Notes: generated by a model from the sequence alone, not told the origin. DNA of 64,000 bases from Muribaculum intestinale (GCF_002201515.1 NZ_CP021421.1:2108001-2172000); one strand, 5' to 3'. Shown: positions 17,322 through 25,595, counted from the first letter of the stretch. Numbers and translations are program-made.

Positions 17322-18518
17322 ATGAAAACCAACATAGGCGTGATATTCGGCGGACGAAGCACCGAACACGAAATCTCAGTGATATCGGCCTCGCAGGCCA
17401 TGGCCGCAATCGACCGCGAAAAGTATGACGTGACACCGATATATATCACAAAGCAAGGGCACTGGTACACCGGCGCTCCGCTGTTTGACGTAAAGAACTA
17501 CCGTCACATTCCGGAATTGCTGAAGCAGTGTACCGAGGTATACATGCGCCCCGTGTATGGCGATTACAATCTGTATCCGGCCAATCCGAAGGGATTCTTT
17601 TCGTCATCGGCCATGAAGCCTGTGGGCAAGCTCGATGTGGTGATTCCTGTGCTTCACGGAACCAATATGGAGGATGGTATTTTCGAGGGTGTGCTCCAGA
17701 CCATAGGTATCCCTTATGCCGGATGCGACGTGCTTTCGTCGGCCAACGGCATGGACAAAATCACGATGAAGATGATACTTCGCGCCAATGATGTGCCTGT
17801 GGTGGATTATGTATGGTTTACCGACAAGCAGTGGCACACACGCCGCGACGCGCTTATCGAGCAGATTGAGGACACTCTGGGCTATCCGGTGATAATCAAG
17901 CCCGCCAACCTCGGCTCAAGCGTAGGTATCGGCTCAGCCCACGACCGCAATCAGCTGAAAGCACGCATAGATGATGCGGAGCGCTACTCGACACGCATAA
18001 TCGTGGAGCATATGCTTGCCGACATGCAGGAAATCAATTGCTCGGTGCTCGGTGACTGCGACGACTACCGTACATCGGTGCTTGAGGAGCCTATCAAGAG
18101 CGGCGACTTCCTTACATATGAAAAGAAGTACATGGGCGGCGGAAAAGGCAGTGAGGGTATGCAATCGAGCCAGAAGCGTATTCCCGCCGAGTTGCCCGAT
18201 GATGTGACCAAAGAGATACAGCATCTTGCCGGAGAAACGTTCCGCGTGCTTTCTTGCCACGGAGTAAGCCGTGTCGACGTGATGATCGACCGTACCGACG
18301 GACGGATTTATGTAAATGAAATCAATACCATTCCCGGTTCTCTGTCGTTCTATCTGTGGGAGGCTACCGGGCTCAGCTTTGACAAGTTGATGGACGAGCT
18401 TGTGAAGCTCGCTCTGCGGCGTAAGCGTGAGGAGGGTATGAAGACAGTGTCATACGACCAGAATATATTCAATCTTACCGGTGGAGCCAAAGGCGGCCTG
18501 AAAGGAGCCAAGGCGTAA
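17322..18518 (+). CDS. D-alanine-D-alanine-ligase-like ATP-grasp enzyme
   Basis: The 398-residue protein has the Ddl N-terminal signature GVIFGGRSTEHEISVISA and the ATP-grasp core YPVIIKPANLGSSVGIG, and ends its active site with YVNEINTIPGSLSFYLWE. Canonical Ddl enzymes usually read NTMPGFTxYS at the last position, so this belongs to a divergent branch. The loop that carries the substrate Lys-Tyr pair reads YEKKYMGGGKG. It is about 40-90 residues longer than typical Ddl, with a C-terminal tail ending GGAKGGLKGAKA. Joined to a membrane Mur ligase and a hydrolase, it likely supplies a dipeptide or depsipeptide to that ligase. Whether it is the cell's main Ddl cannot be told from here. Confidence 0.82.
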   Translation: MKTNIGVIFGGRSTEHEISVISASQAMAAIDREKYDVTPIYITKQGHWYTGAPLFDVKNYRHIPELLKQCTEVYMRPVYGDYNLYPANPKGFFSSSAMKPVGKLDVVIPVLHGTNMEDGIFEGVLQTIGIPYAGCDVLSSANGMDKITMKMILRANDVPVVDYVWFTDKQWHTRRDALIEQIEDTLGYPVIIKPANLGSSVGIGSAHDRNQLKARIDDAERYSTRIIVEHMLADMQEINCSVLGDCDDYRTSVLEEPIKSGDFLTYEKKYMGGGKGSEGMQSSQKRIPAELPDDVTKEIQHLAGETFRVLSCHGVSRVDVMIDRTDGRIYVNEINTIPGSLSFYLWEATGLSFDKLMDELVKLALRRKREEGMKTVSYDQNIFNLTGGAKGGLKGAKA

Positions 18519-18561
18519 TCGCATGTAGACTTGCATGCATGTCGGTGCGCGTCACCCCGTG

Positions 18562-19713
18562 TCAGCGTTTTCTTTCGGTTACGGATATTTTGAAGTCAAA
18601 CGCTCCTCCGGGAGGTGTAAGCATTAGTTCTCCGGCAATAAGTCGCCCGTCGACGATTGTCGGAGAATTGTTTTTCTCCCGTGGAGAATGTGGCTCGACC
18701 GAGTATACGGCCTCGGTGTCCGGCGCAAGTATGCGTTCGGCCAGAAAGTGGGCCACAACGCCCATTGTCATGCGTAGATTGACCTCTATGCATGGTGCTA
18801 TCATGCCGTCGCGGTCGAGCAGCATGTCTACTCCCAGCCATCCTGTGTAGTCGCGGCCTATGATTTCCGATAGAGCATTTGCAACGCAGTGGCGTATGGC
18901 GATAAGGGTCTTGCGGTCGGCTCCGGCGCTTACGAGGCGGTGTTCTATTGTGGCGTCATCGCAGAGCAGGTTTCCGCTATAGCTTGAGTGTGAGTTGAAG
19001 AAAAGGGAATATCCTTTCCACTGCGCTTTTCCGTCGGCGATGTGGTAGAGCATGGCGAAGTCCTGTATGCCGTTGAGAGCCTGTTCGACCATCACGCTCC
19101 CCTGACGGCGTATCATGCCGCCGATGCGTTGGAGGACTTTCTCCGAGATAGTGTCGAACCGTACTACTCCGCGCCCGCTGCTCGACCATGGCGATTTGAT
19201 GTAGAATCCGTTAGGCGAAGATGCGACGGCGAGTTGCACTTCTTCAACTGTCGTTGCCTCGGTAGGTAGGAGGGGTAGGGGAATGGTGGAGTTCTGTTTC
19301 AGATATTCCATAACCATTAATGACGTACAGCGGTGACTCAGCATGCGCATCCTTTCAAGTTGCGCGATTGACGGGCATTCCGCTCCGGCGCGGCTCAGAC
19401 GGCGGGCCGCATCGCCCGACCATCCCCAGGGGGCTCCCGGTTTTCCGGTATCGGTCGCAGATACGATTGACACATGCGACAGGAATGGGAATAATGCCGA
19501 CATTTCATCGAGCCATTTCCTGCTGTACAGGCTGTCGTCGTCATGCACGATGACAGCATCGCCCGGCGACGACCACCACACGGGGAGCATGGCTCCCGCG
19601 CGCCGGAGTGCCTCGACATTGGGGCTGAGGGTATGGGCCGATGCGATGGTGCGCTCTGCCGGCCATTGCAGCATGATGTCGTTTTCTGGGTTGAACAGTC
19701 TGATATATGGCAT
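18562..19713 (-). CDS. ATP-grasp-like protein of unknown specificity
   Basis: I start at the ATG at 19713 (MPYIRLFNPENDIML); the frame also opens at a TTG seven codons upstream. The 383 residues include FYIKSPWSSSGRGVVRF (about residues 190-206), which resembles the ATP-grasp lysine and glycine-rich loop, and GWLGVDMLLDRDGMIAPCIEVNLRMTMG (about 300-327), which matches the metal-binding Glu-x-Asn end. The substrate is unknown. It is convergent with the Ddl-like gene and divergent from the CDF transporter. No carrier protein or peptide substrate gene is adjacent. Glycine- or amino-acid-ligating activity is possible. Confidence 0.6.
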   Translation of the reverse strand: MPYIRLFNPENDIMLQWPAERTIASAHTLSPNVEALRRAGAMLPVWWSSPGDAVIVHDDDSLYSRKWLDEMSALFPFLSHVSIVSATDTGKPGAPWGWSGDAARRLSRAGAECPSIAQLERMRMLSHRCTSLMVMEYLKQNSTIPLPLLPTEATTVEEVQLAVASSPNGFYIKSPWSSSGRGVVRFDTISEKVLQRIGGMIRRQGSVMVEQALNGIQDFAMLYHIADGKAQWKGYSLFFNSHSSYSGNLLCDDATIEHRLVSAGADRKTLIAIRHCVANALSEIIGRDYTGWLGVDMLLDRDGMIAPCIEVNLRMTMGVVAHFLAERILAPDTEAVYSVEPHSPREKNNSPTIVDGRLIAGELMLTPPGGAFDFKISVTERKR

Positions 19714-19731
19714 ATGTGTATTATTTGGGCG

Positions 19732-19739
19732 CAAATTTA
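19732..19739 (-). promoter_or_regulatory. Candidate -7 box for the ATP-grasp gene
   Basis: TAAATTTG on the minus strand ends 19 bp before the ATG at 19713. The spot corresponding to -33 reads TTTTC, a partial match. Confidence 0.45.
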
Positions 19740-19771
19740 CGATGATTTGGGCTGTTGTCGAAAAGAAAAGC

Positions 19772-19779
19772 TATTTTTG
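19772..19779 (+). promoter_or_regulatory. Candidate -7 box for the CDF transporter gene
   Basis: TATTTTTG lies 17 bp before the ATG at 19797, implying a short leader of about a dozen nucleotides. TTTG at 19746-19749 is 22 nt upstream. The divergent promoters share an 83-bp spacer. Confidence 0.5.
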
Positions 19780-19796
19780 CAGTCTGACTGTTATAT

Positions 19797-20780
19797 ATGA
19801 TGCCCGACCATGTACATATAAACGGAGATTATCACGATTCCAAGCCGCCGCAGATTGGTGACGAGGGATTGCGTGTGGCCCGTCATGTCACATGGGTGGG
19901 GTTTGTATGGAACGCCCTGCTCGGTACAGCCAAGGTAGTTGGTGGCATAGTCGGCAATTCAGGTGCAGTTGTGGCCGACGGCATACATTCGTTTTCCGAC
20001 TTTATTACTGACGTGATTGTGCTCGTGATGGTGACTATAAGCCATCGCAAGGCCAACAGCCGCTATGAGTACGGCCATGGCAAGTATGAAACATTTGCAT
20101 CGATGCTGATAGCGGTGCTGCTCGTAATCGTAGGCATTGGCATACTCGTCGACGGGATTCACAAAGTGATTCTTACTGTGCATGGCGAGGAACTTCCCCG
20201 GCCCGGCATGATTGCTCTTGTCATGTGTGTGGCCTCAATCGTTGTAAAGGAGTGGCTCTACCATTATACGCGTCGTGCGGGAGAGCGGATACACTCCGGA
20301 GCTCTTGTGGCCAATGCATGGCATCACCGCAGCGACAGTTTTTCATCTGTAGCCACGGTTGCGGGGGTAGCCGGGGCGATGTGGCTCGGCTCTCAGTTCA
20401 GGGTGCTCGATCCCATAGCCGCTATGGTAGTGTCGGTATTCATAATAATAGTGGGGATAAAGATGGCCATACCCGCAGTGCGTGAACTGCTTGAAGAAGC
20501 TCTTCCTGCCGACATGCTTAGCGGTATACGTAAGGTAATTGCTGCAACCCCCGGAGTGGACACATATCATCATCTGCGTACACGCCGCAATGGTTCGACC
20601 ATAATAATTGATGTACACTTAAAGGTCAATCCCATGCTTACGGTAAGCCGGGCGCATGCTATTGCCACGGATGTAGAGCGGAAGTTGTGTGAAACGTTTG
20701 GTCCGTCTACTATAGTTACAAGCCATATCGAACCTTACCGCGGCGAACGCATCCTTCCCGATGGCTCCTGTGCCGACTGA
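19797..20780 (+). CDS. Cation diffusion facilitator (CDF) metal exporter
   Basis: This 327-residue protein has six predicted helices and the paired metal-site motifs VVADGIHSFSD (TM2) and NAWHHRSDS (TM5). A C-terminal cytoplasmic metal-sensing domain follows (about residues 235-315, TPGVDTYHHLRTRRNGSTIIIDVHL). The HxxxD and DxxxD arrangement fits Zn2+/Co2+/Fe2+ antiporters of the FieF/ZitB type. The N-terminal tail contains HVHINGDYHD, a possible metal-loading segment. ATG codons at 19797 and 19800 are both possible starts. It is transcribed alone. Confidence 0.9.
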   Translation: MMPDHVHINGDYHDSKPPQIGDEGLRVARHVTWVGFVWNALLGTAKVVGGIVGNSGAVVADGIHSFSDFITDVIVLVMVTISHRKANSRYEYGHGKYETFASMLIAVLLVIVGIGILVDGIHKVILTVHGEELPRPGMIALVMCVASIVVKEWLYHYTRRAGERIHSGALVANAWHHRSDSFSSVATVAGVAGAMWLGSQFRVLDPIAAMVVSVFIIIVGIKMAIPAVRELLEEALPADMLSGIRKVIAATPGVDTYHHLRTRRNGSTIIIDVHLKVNPMLTVSRAHAIATDVERKLCETFGPSTIVTSHIEPYRGERILPDGSCAD

Positions 20781-20906
20781 CGTGTATTGCAGGCCACAAA
20801 TCATACATTCAGTTATTATACAGAAGTGTATGTAAAAAATATTTCGATAATATTTGCATGTTTTAAGTATTTTGTATAAATTGGCAAAATCATTATCACT
20901 GTTGCC

Positions 20907-21026
20907 ATGAATAAATACTATGGTATATTGCCACTGATTATAGCCGTATCTTTATCCCTTTTTATGTCCGAGGTAGGTATTGACCACGACCCGATATGGG
21001 ACAAAATCCGTGAACGCATCGGATAA
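20907..21026 (+). CDS. Putative small single-span membrane protein (39 aa)
   Basis: This short frame reads MNKYYGILPLIIAVSLSLFM as one hydrophobic helix, then a charged tail SEVGIDHDPIWDKIRERIG. The layout (basic start, 16-residue helix, soluble acidic/basic tail) is that of bacterial small membrane proteins. It lies in a 480-bp space between the CDF and Sua5/YrdC genes that is otherwise empty. I see no clear promoter or terminator of its own, so expression is unproven. Confidence 0.45.
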   Translation: MNKYYGILPLIIAVSLSLFMSEVGIDHDPIWDKIRERIG

Positions 21027-21166
21027 CAGACACCACAATACCCCCTCTGTCAATGAATGCTAAAGCGACATATTGCCTACAGCTTGCCATAGTGCTCTTG
21101 ATGAGGTTTTGGGGATGGGATATGATTTTTAGGGACGCTAAATTTCGTGGATTAAGATTCATTGAT

Positions 21167-21174
21167 TAATTTTG
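21167..21174 (+). promoter_or_regulatory. Candidate -7 box for the Sua5/YrdC gene
   Basis: TAATTTTG matches TAnnTTTG and would start a leader of about 80 nt ahead of the ATG at 21261. The -33 region is a poor match. Confidence 0.45.
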
Positions 21175-21194
21175 TTGTGTGGCTAAGCGTAATT

Positions 21195-21218
21195 AAGTCA
21201 TAATGATTTTTATGACTT
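21195..21218 (+). promoter_or_regulatory. Inverted repeat in the Sua5/YrdC leader
   Basis: AAGTCATAA and TTATGACTT are perfect 9-bp arms around a 6-nt spacer, and a third AAGTCAT half-site follows at 21231-21237. The site lies downstream of the -7 box, so it could be a repressor operator or an RNA hairpin. Confidence 0.5.
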
Positions 21219-21260
21219 ACCAAGTTATGCAAGTCATTCTTAAATTCATATTAACAACGT

Positions 21261-21854
21261 ATGGATAAAAGTTGCGATTCCTATATGTATGGTGTTGATA
21301 TCGTGCGTGCCTGCGAGGTATTGCGCAGGGGCGGCATTATATTATATCCGACCGATACGGTGTGGGGCATCGGGTGTGACGCAGCAGACAGCACTGCTGT
21401 AAGACGCATATATGAGATAAAGCGCCGGGTCGACAGCAAGGCTCTGATACTCCTCGTCGCAGATGGCGACATGATGCGTGCGCATGCTGCTCCGCTGCCC
21501 GACGTGGTATCGCAGATGATTGCCAATCCCGATGAGCGGCCGACCACTATGGTGATTGACGGTGGCAGAGACCTGGCCCCGGAGGTGCTTGCCGCTGACG
21601 GTAGCGTAGGTATGCGCATACCGCGCGAGGAGTTTGTCAGCGCTCTGTGCCGTGAGTTCGGACGTCCGCTTGTGTCCACGTCAGCCAATGTCAGTGGAGA
21701 GCCTGCAGCGGCAAATTTTTCTGATATATCATCTTCGATAATCAAAGCGGTAGACTATGTATGCACATCGCGTCGCGACGAAGTTTCAGAGAGTTCACCC
21801 TCGAGAGTGATAAAAATCGATTGTAACGGTCAAATTACAGTATTGCGCCCGTGA
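21261..21854 (+). CDS. L-threonylcarbamoyladenylate synthase, Sua5/YrdC family
   Basis: The 197-residue protein matches the single-domain YrdC fold: GGIILYPTDTVWGIGCDA (residues 24-41), YEIKRRVDSKALILLVAD, PTTMVIDGG, VGMRIPREEF and PLVSTSANVSGEPAA. These residues bind threonine, bicarbonate and ATP to make the threonylcarbamoyl-AMP used for t6A37 modification of ANN-decoding tRNAs. YciO-type paralogues look similar, so I give no gene symbol. The stop overlaps the next gene's GTG start by 4 bp, an odd pairing of a tRNA-modification enzyme with a glycan initiator that implies translational coupling. Confidence 0.88.
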   Translation: MDKSCDSYMYGVDIVRACEVLRRGGIILYPTDTVWGIGCDAADSTAVRRIYEIKRRVDSKALILLVADGDMMRAHAAPLPDVVSQMIANPDERPTTMVIDGGRDLAPEVLAADGSVGMRIPREEFVSALCREFGRPLVSTSANVSGEPAAANFSDISSSIIKAVDYVCTSRRDEVSESSPSRVIKIDCNGQITVLRP

Positions 21855-23218
21855 CGCAGATGCAACGTCATAGACTGATATATATAACTGTCGATTTTCT
21901 TACGACGGGTGTTGCTGTATTGCTTTACAATACATTGCGCTATTATATTGATAGTGGAGTAAGGCACGGATCCTTGTGCGAGTTTTTGTGTGATTCCAGC
22001 GTTGTACTTGAGCAGGCATTGTTCCCGATTCTTATGATAGGGATATATTGGCTGTCGGGCTACTACAATAATGTGTTTCTGAAGTCGCGTTCCCAGGAGT
22101 TAGGTTGCACCATTCTGTCCACTCTTGCCGGCACCTGCGTCTTTTTTGCATTGGCTCTGATAAACAATGTTGAGCACCGGCGCATGATAATTTATCTCAA
22201 CACCGCATATCTGTGGGGGCTGCTTTTTGTCATTGTCTACGCCGGTCGCTCGATTATAACGGCATATGTGCGTCGCGAGGTCTATTCCGGGAAATGGATG
22301 CGCAACACAATGATTGTCGGCGATGGCGATGCCGCCGAGGTTATGGCATCGCGCTTGCGCGATGAGAGCCAATGGAGCGGGATGCGCATACTCGGCTGTC
22401 TTTCGGCAGATGATGACTTCATGCATCAAGTGGAGGTACGCAGACTTGACTGCCTTGTGGTTATGCCTCACGACGGAGATGCCACCGTAGCTATGGATAT
22501 AATATGCCGCATACTGCCTCTTGGTATAGATGTGCTCACACCGCCGGATCTTTATCGTATGCTCACGTCTCAGATGCGTATCGACAAGATTGCCGGCGAG
22601 CCGTTGGTCAACATTGGACATGCCAGGGCCTCGGAGTCGTCATTGAATGTGAAACGCCTGTGTGATATCGTATTCGGCACTTTGGGGCTTGTGATTTCCG
22701 CGCCTATAATTCTTGTCCTCGGACTGGCTATACGTCGCGACTCGCCCGGACCGGCGATATTCTCTCAGGAGCGTATAGGAAAAAACAAGAAACCATTCAC
22801 GATATACAAGCTAAGGTCGATGAGAGCCAATGCCGAGATTAACGGGCCGGAACTTAGCGCTCCCGATGACTCTCGTGTGACCCGTATCGGACATTTCATA
22901 CGTAAATATCGTATCGACGAGCTGCCTCAGTTCTGGAATGTAGTGCGTGGCGACATGTCGCTCGTCGGTCCACGTCCGGAACGTGCATATTATGTTGAGA
23001 AAATCATGGAGCGTGCGCCCTATTATACATTGCTTCAGCAGGTGCGTCCCGGCCTTACTTCGCTTGGTATGGTCAAGTACGGATATGCCGGCGATATAGA
23101 TGCGATGTTGCAACGTCTGCGCTATGACCTGATGTATCTTGAGAACATTTCGTTCTCCACCGACTTTAAAATAATGATATATACCATACGCACGGTCATT
23201 ACCGGGAAGGGTGTATGA
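21851..23218 (+). CDS. Polyprenyl-phosphate sugar phosphotransferase (WbaP/WcaJ-like)
   Basis: The 455 residues have an N-terminal membrane region with four or five helices (about 10-140), a Rossmann-like middle (MIVGDGDAAEVMASRL), and a C-terminal bacterial sugar-transferase domain with KRLCDIVFGTLGLVISAP, the SPGPAIFSQERIGKN loop, YKLRSMR, and RKYRIDELPQFWNVVRGDMS followed by LVGPRPER. It would transfer a sugar-1-phosphate from a UDP-sugar to undecaprenyl phosphate, starting capsule or exopolysaccharide units. The start is GTG at 21851 overlapping the previous stop; ATG at 21860 is an alternative. No other glycosyltransferases or flippase genes are adjacent, so the product glycan is encoded elsewhere. 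Confidence 0.9.
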   Translation: MTQMQRHRLIYITVDFLTTGVAVLLYNTLRYYIDSGVRHGSLCEFLCDSSVVLEQALFPILMIGIYWLSGYYNNVFLKSRSQELGCTILSTLAGTCVFFALALINNVEHRRMIIYLNTAYLWGLLFVIVYAGRSIITAYVRREVYSGKWMRNTMIVGDGDAAEVMASRLRDESQWSGMRILGCLSADDDFMHQVEVRRLDCLVVMPHDGDATVAMDIICRILPLGIDVLTPPDLYRMLTSQMRIDKIAGEPLVNIGHARASESSLNVKRLCDIVFGTLGLVISAPIILVLGLAIRRDSPGPAIFSQERIGKNKKPFTIYKLRSMRANAEINGPELSAPDDSRVTRIGHFIRKYRIDELPQFWNVVRGDMSLVGPRPERAYYVEKIMERAPYYTLLQQVRPGLTSLGMVKYGYAGDIDAMLQRLRYDLMYLENISFSTDFKIMIYTIRTVITGKGV

Positions 23219-23248
23219 TATATACAGTAAATATAATTGTAACTACAC

Positions 23249-25054
23249 ATGAATCCAGTATTACATAACATATCGACCACAGGCAACGCATGGTTTTACC
23301 GTCTGCTCATGTGGCGCGAGAAGCATATAAAGGAAAAAAATTTCGTGCTTTTCCTTGCGCTGATAGTAGGTATCGTATGCGGCTTTGCAGCTCTGGCTTT
23401 CAAATGGCTGATACATTATATATCATCATCGCTTCTGCTCAATATCGATATTACCGGGGGCAACTATCTATATCTCGTATATCCTCTTATCGGCATTCTG
23501 ATAGTGAGTTGCTATGTGCGATATGTGGTGCGCGACGACATATCGCATGGTGTCACCAAAGTGCTTTTTGCCATATCGCAGAATAAAAGCCGACTGAAGC
23601 CCCACAACTGTTATACATCGGTTGTGGCTGCATCGATTACTATCGGTTTCGGCGGTTCGGTAGGGTCGGAGGGACCGATTGTATATACCGGGTCGGCCAT
23701 AGGCTCTACACTCGGACAGATGTTCAGACTATCGCCGCGACTTCTGATGATTCTGGTAGGATGCGGTGCCGCAGCCGGTGTTGCGGGAATCTTCAAGGCG
23801 CCTTTGTCGGGCGCACTGTTTACACTGGAGGTACTGATGCTTGATCTTACCACCGTTTCGGTAATGCCCCTTCTTATCTCGTCGGTGTCGGCAGCCTCTG
23901 TGGCATATATATTTACCGGCTACGATGTGCAGTTCTTTTTTACCCAGAGTGAGAACTTCCTTACAGTGCGCATACCGTTTGCCATACTTCTTGGTATAGT
24001 CTGTGGCTTTGCGTCGCTATACTTTATTCGTGTCATGGCCATGATGGAGGGATTCTACGGGAAAATCAAGAATCCCTGGATGCGTGCGGCTATCGGAGGC
24101 AGTATCCTTGCGGTACTTATCTTCATTTTCCCTCCGCTGTATGGCGAGGGATACGATGTGATTACATCGATGATCAACGGTGACACGGCATCAGTGGCCG
24201 ACGGCTCGATATTTTATGCCGACCGCAATGTAGTGTGGATTATCGGACTCTATATTGCGGGTCTTTGTTTGGCAAAGGCGTTTGCCACATCGTCGACCAA
24301 CGGTGCCGGCGGAGTAGGCGGTACATTTGCTCCGTCGCTCTACATGGGATGCATGACAGGCTTTTTCTTCGCGTACTTTTTAAATCACATCGGACTTGGA
24401 TTTGACCTTTCGGTCAAAAATTTCGCTCTTATGGGCATGGCCGGAGTGATGTCGGGTGTAATGCATGCGCCACTTATGGCGATATTCCTTACTGCCGAGC
24501 TTACCGGAGGCTACGATCTATTCTTGCCATTGCTGATTGTGAGTACGATATCCTACGGTACAATAAAAATTTTCGAGCCATACAGCATTTATGCCATACG
24601 TCTGGCCAAGCGTGGCGAGCTCCTTACCCACCATAAGGATAAGTCGGTGCTCCGTCTGCTTAAAGTCAACAATGTAATTGAGAATGATTTCAAACCTGTA
24701 AGCCCGGAGATGAATCTCAAGCAGATGGTCGATGTAATATCGCAGTCATCGCGCAATCTTTTCCCGGTGCTTGATGGGGAGGGGCGGCTTATGGGCATCG
24801 TGTTGCTCGACGATATACGCAATATCATGTTCCGTCCCGATCTTTATAAGAAAATGTATGTCAGCAAGTTTATGACTACTCCTCCAGCTACGATACAGGT
24901 TGGTGACACAATGGAGAGCGTAATGAAGACATTCGACCGCACGTCGGCATGGAATCTACCTGTTGTAGAGGATGGTAAATACATTGGCTTTGTGTCTAAA
25001 TCAAAGATATTCAATTCATACCGGCGTGTGCTGCGCCACTACAGCGAGGATTAG
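23249..25054 (+). CDS. ClC-family chloride channel/antiporter with CBS domains
   Basis: The 601-residue protein has about ten or more helices with the ClC filter elements GSVGSEGPIVYTGSAIG (gating-type Glu present), GCGAAAGVAGIFKAPLSGALF and STNGAGGVGGTFAPSLYMG. The C-terminal 140 residues contain two CBS repeats (LKQMVDVISQSSRNLFPVLDGEGRLMGIVLL and MTTPPATIQVGDTMESVMK), which bind adenine nucleotides in other ClCs. It would move Cl- (or exchange Cl-/H+). It begins 30 bp after the sugar-transferase stop and ends at a strong hairpin terminator. Confidence 0.92.
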   Translation: MNPVLHNISTTGNAWFYRLLMWREKHIKEKNFVLFLALIVGIVCGFAALAFKWLIHYISSSLLLNIDITGGNYLYLVYPLIGILIVSCYVRYVVRDDISHGVTKVLFAISQNKSRLKPHNCYTSVVAASITIGFGGSVGSEGPIVYTGSAIGSTLGQMFRLSPRLLMILVGCGAAAGVAGIFKAPLSGALFTLEVLMLDLTTVSVMPLLISSVSAASVAYIFTGYDVQFFFTQSENFLTVRIPFAILLGIVCGFASLYFIRVMAMMEGFYGKIKNPWMRAAIGGSILAVLIFIFPPLYGEGYDVITSMINGDTASVADGSIFYADRNVVWIIGLYIAGLCLAKAFATSSTNGAGGVGGTFAPSLYMGCMTGFFFAYFLNHIGLGFDLSVKNFALMGMAGVMSGVMHAPLMAIFLTAELTGGYDLFLPLLIVSTISYGTIKIFEPYSIYAIRLAKRGELLTHHKDKSVLRLLKVNNVIENDFKPVSPEMNLKQMVDVISQSSRNLFPVLDGEGRLMGIVLLDDIRNIMFRPDLYKKMYVSKFMTTPPATIQVGDTMESVMKTFDRTSAWNLPVVEDGKYIGFVSKSKIFNSYRRVLRHYSED

Positions 25055-25085
25055 AAGATAGATAGAAAGCATAATATAGTAAGAA

Positions 25086-25131
25086 AAAATGCACATTATG
25101 CGCGTTTGTCAAGGCGCATAATGTGCATTTT
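25086..25131. terminator. Convergent bidirectional terminator
   Basis: AAAATGCACATTATGCGC (25086-25103) pairs perfectly with 25114-25131 over a 10-nt loop, giving an 18-bp stem flanked by A and T tracts on both sides. It separates the ClC gene (plus) from the repeat protein (minus). Confidence 0.88.
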
Positions 25132-25169
25132 ATTACAAAACGAATAGAATGTTTACATTGAGGGTATAA

Positions 25170-25595
25170 TCAGTTGTCGAGTTTGTCTGCCAGATTTTCG
25201 GCTCCTGCAGCACCCTTGTGGAGAATATCGGCGGCAAATCCTTTTACTTTATCAAGGATGTCGGATCCCTTTTCCTTGATATCGCCGAGTTTGTCGGCAG
25301 CGGCGTCCTTGATATCACCGAGTTTGTCGGCAGTGGCATCCTTGATATCGCCGAGTTTGTCGGCAGCAGCGTCCTTGATATCGCCGAGTTTGTCGGCAGC
25401 AGCATCCTTGATATCGCCGAGTTTGTCAGCAGCAGCGTCCTTGATATCACCGAGTTTGTCAGCAGCGGACTCCTTTGCAGCCGATGCTGCATCTGTTACT
25501 GCTGTCTTTGCTTCGCATGCGCTTTCGCGTGCCTCAGCCATACTTACGGCTGCAGCGGCCTGTGCGTCGGCCAGTTTTTTGTCGGTAGTGTTCAT
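25170..25595 (-). CDS. 11-residue-repeat amphipathic helix protein (LEA/apolipoprotein-like)
   Basis: The 141 residues have no signal peptide and consist of one long Ala/Lys/Asp-rich helix. After residue 40, the 11-residue unit AAADKLGDIKD is repeated about six times with very few changes, then degenerates into EKGSDILDKVKGFAADILHKGA. An 11-mer period places all Leu/Ile on one face, as in LEA, alpha-synuclein and apolipoprotein repeats, which associate with membranes or protect proteins on drying or stress. The nearest plus-strand gene is convergent and the MATE gene's stop lies 95 bp upstream. No family name can be assigned. Confidence 0.7.
   Translation of the reverse strand: MNTTDKKLADAQAAAAVSMAEARESACEAKTAVTDAASAAKESAADKLGDIKDAAADKLGDIKDAAADKLGDIKDAAADKLGDIKDATADKLGDIKDAAADKLGDIKEKGSDILDKVKGFAADILHKGAAGAENLADKLDN
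25273..25470. repeat. Six 33-bp tandem repeats inside the helix-repeat gene
   Basis: Units begin at 25273, 25306, 25339, 25372, 25405 and 25438 and open with TCCTTGATATCNCCGAGTTT on the plus strand. Differences are mostly single bases (CAGCGGCG, CAGTGGCA, CAGCAGCG). The near identity suggests recent expansion, so copy number may vary between strains. Confidence 0.9.

Noticed and set aside
25273..25470. 33-bp tandem units considered as CRISPR repeats
   Set aside because: There are no spacers; the units are adjacent and code for an in-frame protein repeat.
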